Assembly (NCBI GenBank): GCA_902589475.1
Contig: CACITD010000015.1
Location: 1 to 49,262 of the forward strand
Origin: an uncultured Alphaproteobacteria bacterium
GTDB lineage: Bacteria; Pseudomonadota; Alphaproteobacteria; Thalassobaculales; Thalassobaculaceae
Length of the DNA stretch: 49,262 bases
Reading direction: 5' to 3'
Every line of letters begins with the position of its first letter. The stretch's first letter is position 1. The notes beneath the pieces are model-generated. The model searched no databases. It was given only the letters and a program-made list of their open reading frames with translations, and had not been told where the DNA came from. The translations under genes and the position numbers were made by a program. Below are positions 47,113-49,262 of this stretch, piece after piece.

Positions 47113-48120
47113 CTAGGGGTTGATTACAACTTTTCCGAAAACTTCTCTTTCCTCAAGCAATCGAATACCTTCCCTAGTTTCCGTTAAAGGGAGTTTTTTA
47201 TCAATAACAGGTTCCATTTTCCCATCTCTAATGTACTTCATAAGCTGTTCTAAATCGTCTCGTTCCCAGCTATTGGATCCCAATAATTTTAGCTCAAAAG
47301 TCCAGATGAATCTAATATCTGTTTTAGGATCGAAGCCAGCGGTTGCACCACAAGTTAAAAGCCTTCCGCCTCGCTTTAAACTACGAAGCGATGGAACCCA
47401 CGTATCACCTCCGGTGAAGTTAACGACCATAGTGACCCCGCCTTCAAATCCCCTTCGTCCAGGTTTTCCATATAATTCATACACTCCCTTATGAAATTCA
47501 TTGTTCATATAAGTCATTGCATGATCTGCTCCGAGACTTTTCAATTTTTCCATTTTACTGTCAGAACTCGCGCAAACTACGACTTCTGCTCCAGCCATTT
47601 TTGCTAACAGCAAAGCCCCAGTGCCAACACCTCCCGAGGCACCTAAAATTAATATTTTGTCATCGCTTTTTACCTGACCAATTGTCATCATCATCCGGTG
47701 AGCGGTCCCATAAGCAACCGGCAAGCTGGATGCTTGGTCAAATGATACGCCGTCAGGGATACGTACCAATTGATGTTCTTTAACACGGCAATATTCTGCT
47801 AAACCACCGTGTATTGTTTCTCCAACTAATCCACCCTCGACGCGATTTCTTGGATCAATCAAGACTCGCTCACCAATCTTCCAACCAGAGACATTTGCTC
47901 CTATCTCTGCTATTTCTCCAGCCACATCTAAACCACAAATCATTGGCATACTGATTTTTATGCCCGGCATTCCATTTCTAGTGAAGATATCATGATAGTT
48001 TAGAGAAGTTGATTTAACGCGAACGACAACATCATCTTTGCCACATTCTGGATCCGGAAAATTTTCAACATATCCAAGAGCGTCAACACCTCCATGACCA
48101 TTCAAGATAATTGCTCTCAT
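47113..48120 (-). CDS. MDR-family NAD(P)H oxidoreductase (zinc-free quinone/enoyl reductase type)
   Basis: Medium-chain dehydrogenase/reductase of 335 residues. N-terminal GroES-like domain with SLNYHDIFTRNG and GLDVAGEIAEIG (residues about 50-75), then the Rossmann motif ILGASGGVGTGALLLAKMAGAEVV (about 157-180). The structural-zinc cysteine set of true alcohol dehydrogenases is not seen, so a quinone oxidoreductase or enoyl reductase is more likely. It is 100 bp after the acyl-CoA synthetase gene on the same strand. The reaction is not further assigned. Confidence 0.92.
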   Translation of the reverse strand: MRAIILNGHGGVDALGYVENFPDPECGKDDVVVRVKSTSLNYHDIFTRNGMPGIKISMPMICGLDVAGEIAEIGANVSGWKIGERVLIDPRNRVEGGLVGETIHGGLAEYCRVKEHQLVRIPDGVSFDQASSLPVAYGTAHRMMMTIGQVKSDDKILILGASGGVGTGALLLAKMAGAEVVVCASSDSKMEKLKSLGADHAMTYMNNEFHKGVYELYGKPGRRGFEGGVTMVVNFTGGDTWVPSLRSLKRGGRLLTCGATAGFDPKTDIRFIWTFELKLLGSNSWERDDLEQLMKYIRDGKMEPVIDKKLPLTETREGIRLLEEREVFGKVVINP

Positions 48121-48220
48121 TTTGAAAAACCTCTCATAATATAGAAATTAAATAACAGAATAACTTGGTTCACTACTTTTTTGGTTTGGAGACCTAGCAG
48201 GTCCTATAACCTCTTGCTTA

Positions 48221-49262
48221 TTATCTTTTCATAGCGCTTTCCGCCCGCGCTGCGAGGCTTTTTCGGTCTATTTTGTTTGTTCCTGTGAGGGGCAACTTTT
48301 CCATAAAACTTACAACTCTGGGGTGCTGATATGCTGGGCCATTTGCAAGTGCATACTGCTTAATACCATCCTCGCTCAGATCTGAACCTACCCTCCTTAC
48401 TACAAAAGCGACAGGCTTAAATCCCTTGATTTGATCAGTGACTGGCACTACACACGCTTGCTCTATTTCAGAGTGACGTTCAAGCATCTTTTCTACCTCG
48501 GATGGATAAATATTTTCGCCTCCACAATTAAACATATCGTCGACTCTTCCAACAAAGTAGTGGAATCCATTTTCGTCACTTCGCATTATGTCGCCCGTTT
48601 TATACCAACCATCCTCGCTAAACGCCTCTTTTGTCTTTTCGGGAAGTTTATTATAACCTGGCATTACAGCCGGATTTTTGCAGTGCAACTCTCCATACTT
48701 AGCATTGACATTATTGCCATCTACAAGCCGGGCTATGTTATCTATAGGGTACCCTACAGAAATATCGGGTTGAGCAAGACCTTCTGGATGCTGACCATAA
48801 ACGACCGGGCCTGCCTCAGTTGTTCCGTAGCCATTCGTGATTTTTGCATTCGGTAAAGTTCTTTTTATGTCTCGTACAAGCTGCTCACTTACCGGGGCAG
48901 ATCCCATTCTCACAATGCGAACGGAAGAGAGGTTGGTCGTGCTCAGAAGATCACCCTCTCTAACAACCATCGCCATCATGGCGGCAACGGATGTTAACCA
49001 GGTAACTTTATATTTCTCAATCGCAGAAATATACTCTTTTGCATCAAATTGGGGTAACAAAACTATTCCTAGATGACCTGCAAAAGCAACTTTGCAAATA
49101 GCGAGGCCATTCATATGATATAAAGGGGCCGCAACTAGCATTCTATGGTCTGATTCTGGCTTTTGTTTAAGACGCATTTCAATGACCCAGAGATGTCCTT
49201 TATGAGTTAACGGAACACCTTTTGGACGACCAGTGGATCCAGAGGTGTACAAGAACATCGCA
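48221..49262 (-). CDS. Acyl-CoA synthetase / AMP-dependent ligase (5'-truncated)
   Basis: Activates a carboxylic acid to acyl-AMP and then acyl-CoA (ANL superfamily). The frame runs off the right edge, so the N-terminal 150-200 residues are missing. About 347 residues remain, starting in the ATP loop YTSGSTGRPKGVPLTHKGH. A5 GYGTTEAGP, A7 GWYKTGD, A8 FVGRVDDMFNCGGENIYPSEVE and the C-terminal lysine region TGTNKIDRKSL are present, so the catalytic set of this part is complete. Substrate unknown. It is read toward the oxidoreductase and thioesterase genes, perhaps in one operon. Confidence 0.94.
   Translation of the reverse strand, partial: AMFLYTSGSTGRPKGVPLTHKGHLWVIEMRLKQKPESDHRMLVAAPLYHMNGLAICKVAFAGHLGIVLLPQFDAKEYISAIEKYKVTWLTSVAAMMAMVVREGDLLSTTNLSSVRIVRMGSAPVSEQLVRDIKRTLPNAKITNGYGTTEAGPVVYGQHPEGLAQPDISVGYPIDNIARLVDGNNVNAKYGELHCKNPAVMPGYNKLPEKTKEAFSEDGWYKTGDIMRSDENGFHYFVGRVDDMFNCGGENIYPSEVEKMLERHSEIEQACVVPVTDQIKGFKPVAFVVRRVGSDLSEDGIKQYALANGPAYQHPRVVSFMEKLPLTGTNKIDRKSLAARAESAMKR

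Noticed and set aside
48191-48203. GACCT-AGC-AGGTC hairpin between the acyl-CoA synthetase and oxidoreductase genes as a terminator
   Set aside because: The stem is only 5-6 bp and no T-run follows on the transcribed strand.

Overview
The window looks like chromosomal DNA from a free-living, low-G+C (about 40% by eye) marine alphaproteobacterium. Three things support this: a proteorhodopsin gene followed by a full retinal pathway; the alphaproteobacterial gene order mraZ...ftsZ-lpxC...bamD-recN-ligA with RNase P RNA just upstream of mraZ; and an FtsZ C-terminal peptide ending in IPAFLRR. A SAR116- or AEGEAN-169-like lineage would fit, but that is inference. No insertion sequence, prophage or CRISPR array was seen.

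Layout. Positions 1-15081 are read on the + strand and 15105-49262 on the - strand, converging at a 23-bp gap. (a) 1-6563: a dipeptide/oligopeptide-type ABC importer (5'-truncated binding protein, two permeases, a fused double ATPase) followed by a TcuA-like FAD dehydrogenase. (b) 6656-13075: a phototrophy cluster, proteorhodopsin-crtE-crtI-crtB-crtY-blh, making a blue-tuned proton pump and its retinal from isoprenoid precursors. (c) 13261-15081: tRNA-Gln(CUG), an IsdG-like haem monooxygenase, a sirtuin and a MAPEG membrane protein. (d) 15105-19694: ligA, recN, bamD. (e) 19777-23351: four genes of acyl-CoA metabolism (crotonase, small GIY-YIG-like protein, acyl-CoA dehydrogenase, class III CoA-transferase) lying inside the otherwise conserved lpxC-bamD interval. 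(f) 23572-43303: lpxC and the entire division and cell-wall (dcw) cluster in one tightly packed array, with a small ORF exactly filling the ftsA-ftsZ gap. (g) 43351-49262: an MraZ-type operator array, rnpB, an N-acetylmuramoyl-L-alanine amidase, the ABC-F protein Uup, a PaaI-type thioesterase, a zinc-free-type MDR oxidoreductase and a 3'-side fragment of an acyl-CoA synthetase.

How they work together. The dcw genes take UDP-MurNAc to lipid II (MurC, D, E, F, MraY, MurG), polymerise and crosslink it at the septum (FtsW, FtsI) and run the Z-ring (FtsZ, A, Q, L). LpxC and BamD build the outer membrane. In the phototrophy cluster CrtE makes GGPP, CrtB phytoene, CrtI lycopene, CrtY beta-carotene and Blh retinal, which binds Lys219 of the opsin.

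The points most worth a second look are the six helically phased TGG boxes before mraZ, an almost identical extended -10/GATTCGG element before both the opsin and the tRNA, the acyl-CoA operon with a GIY-YIG-like protein inside the lpxC-bamD interval, the ORF bridging ftsA and ftsZ, and the systematically weak start codons of the crt genes. I found no clear-cut, wholly undescribed multi-gene system; most genes belong to well-known families.
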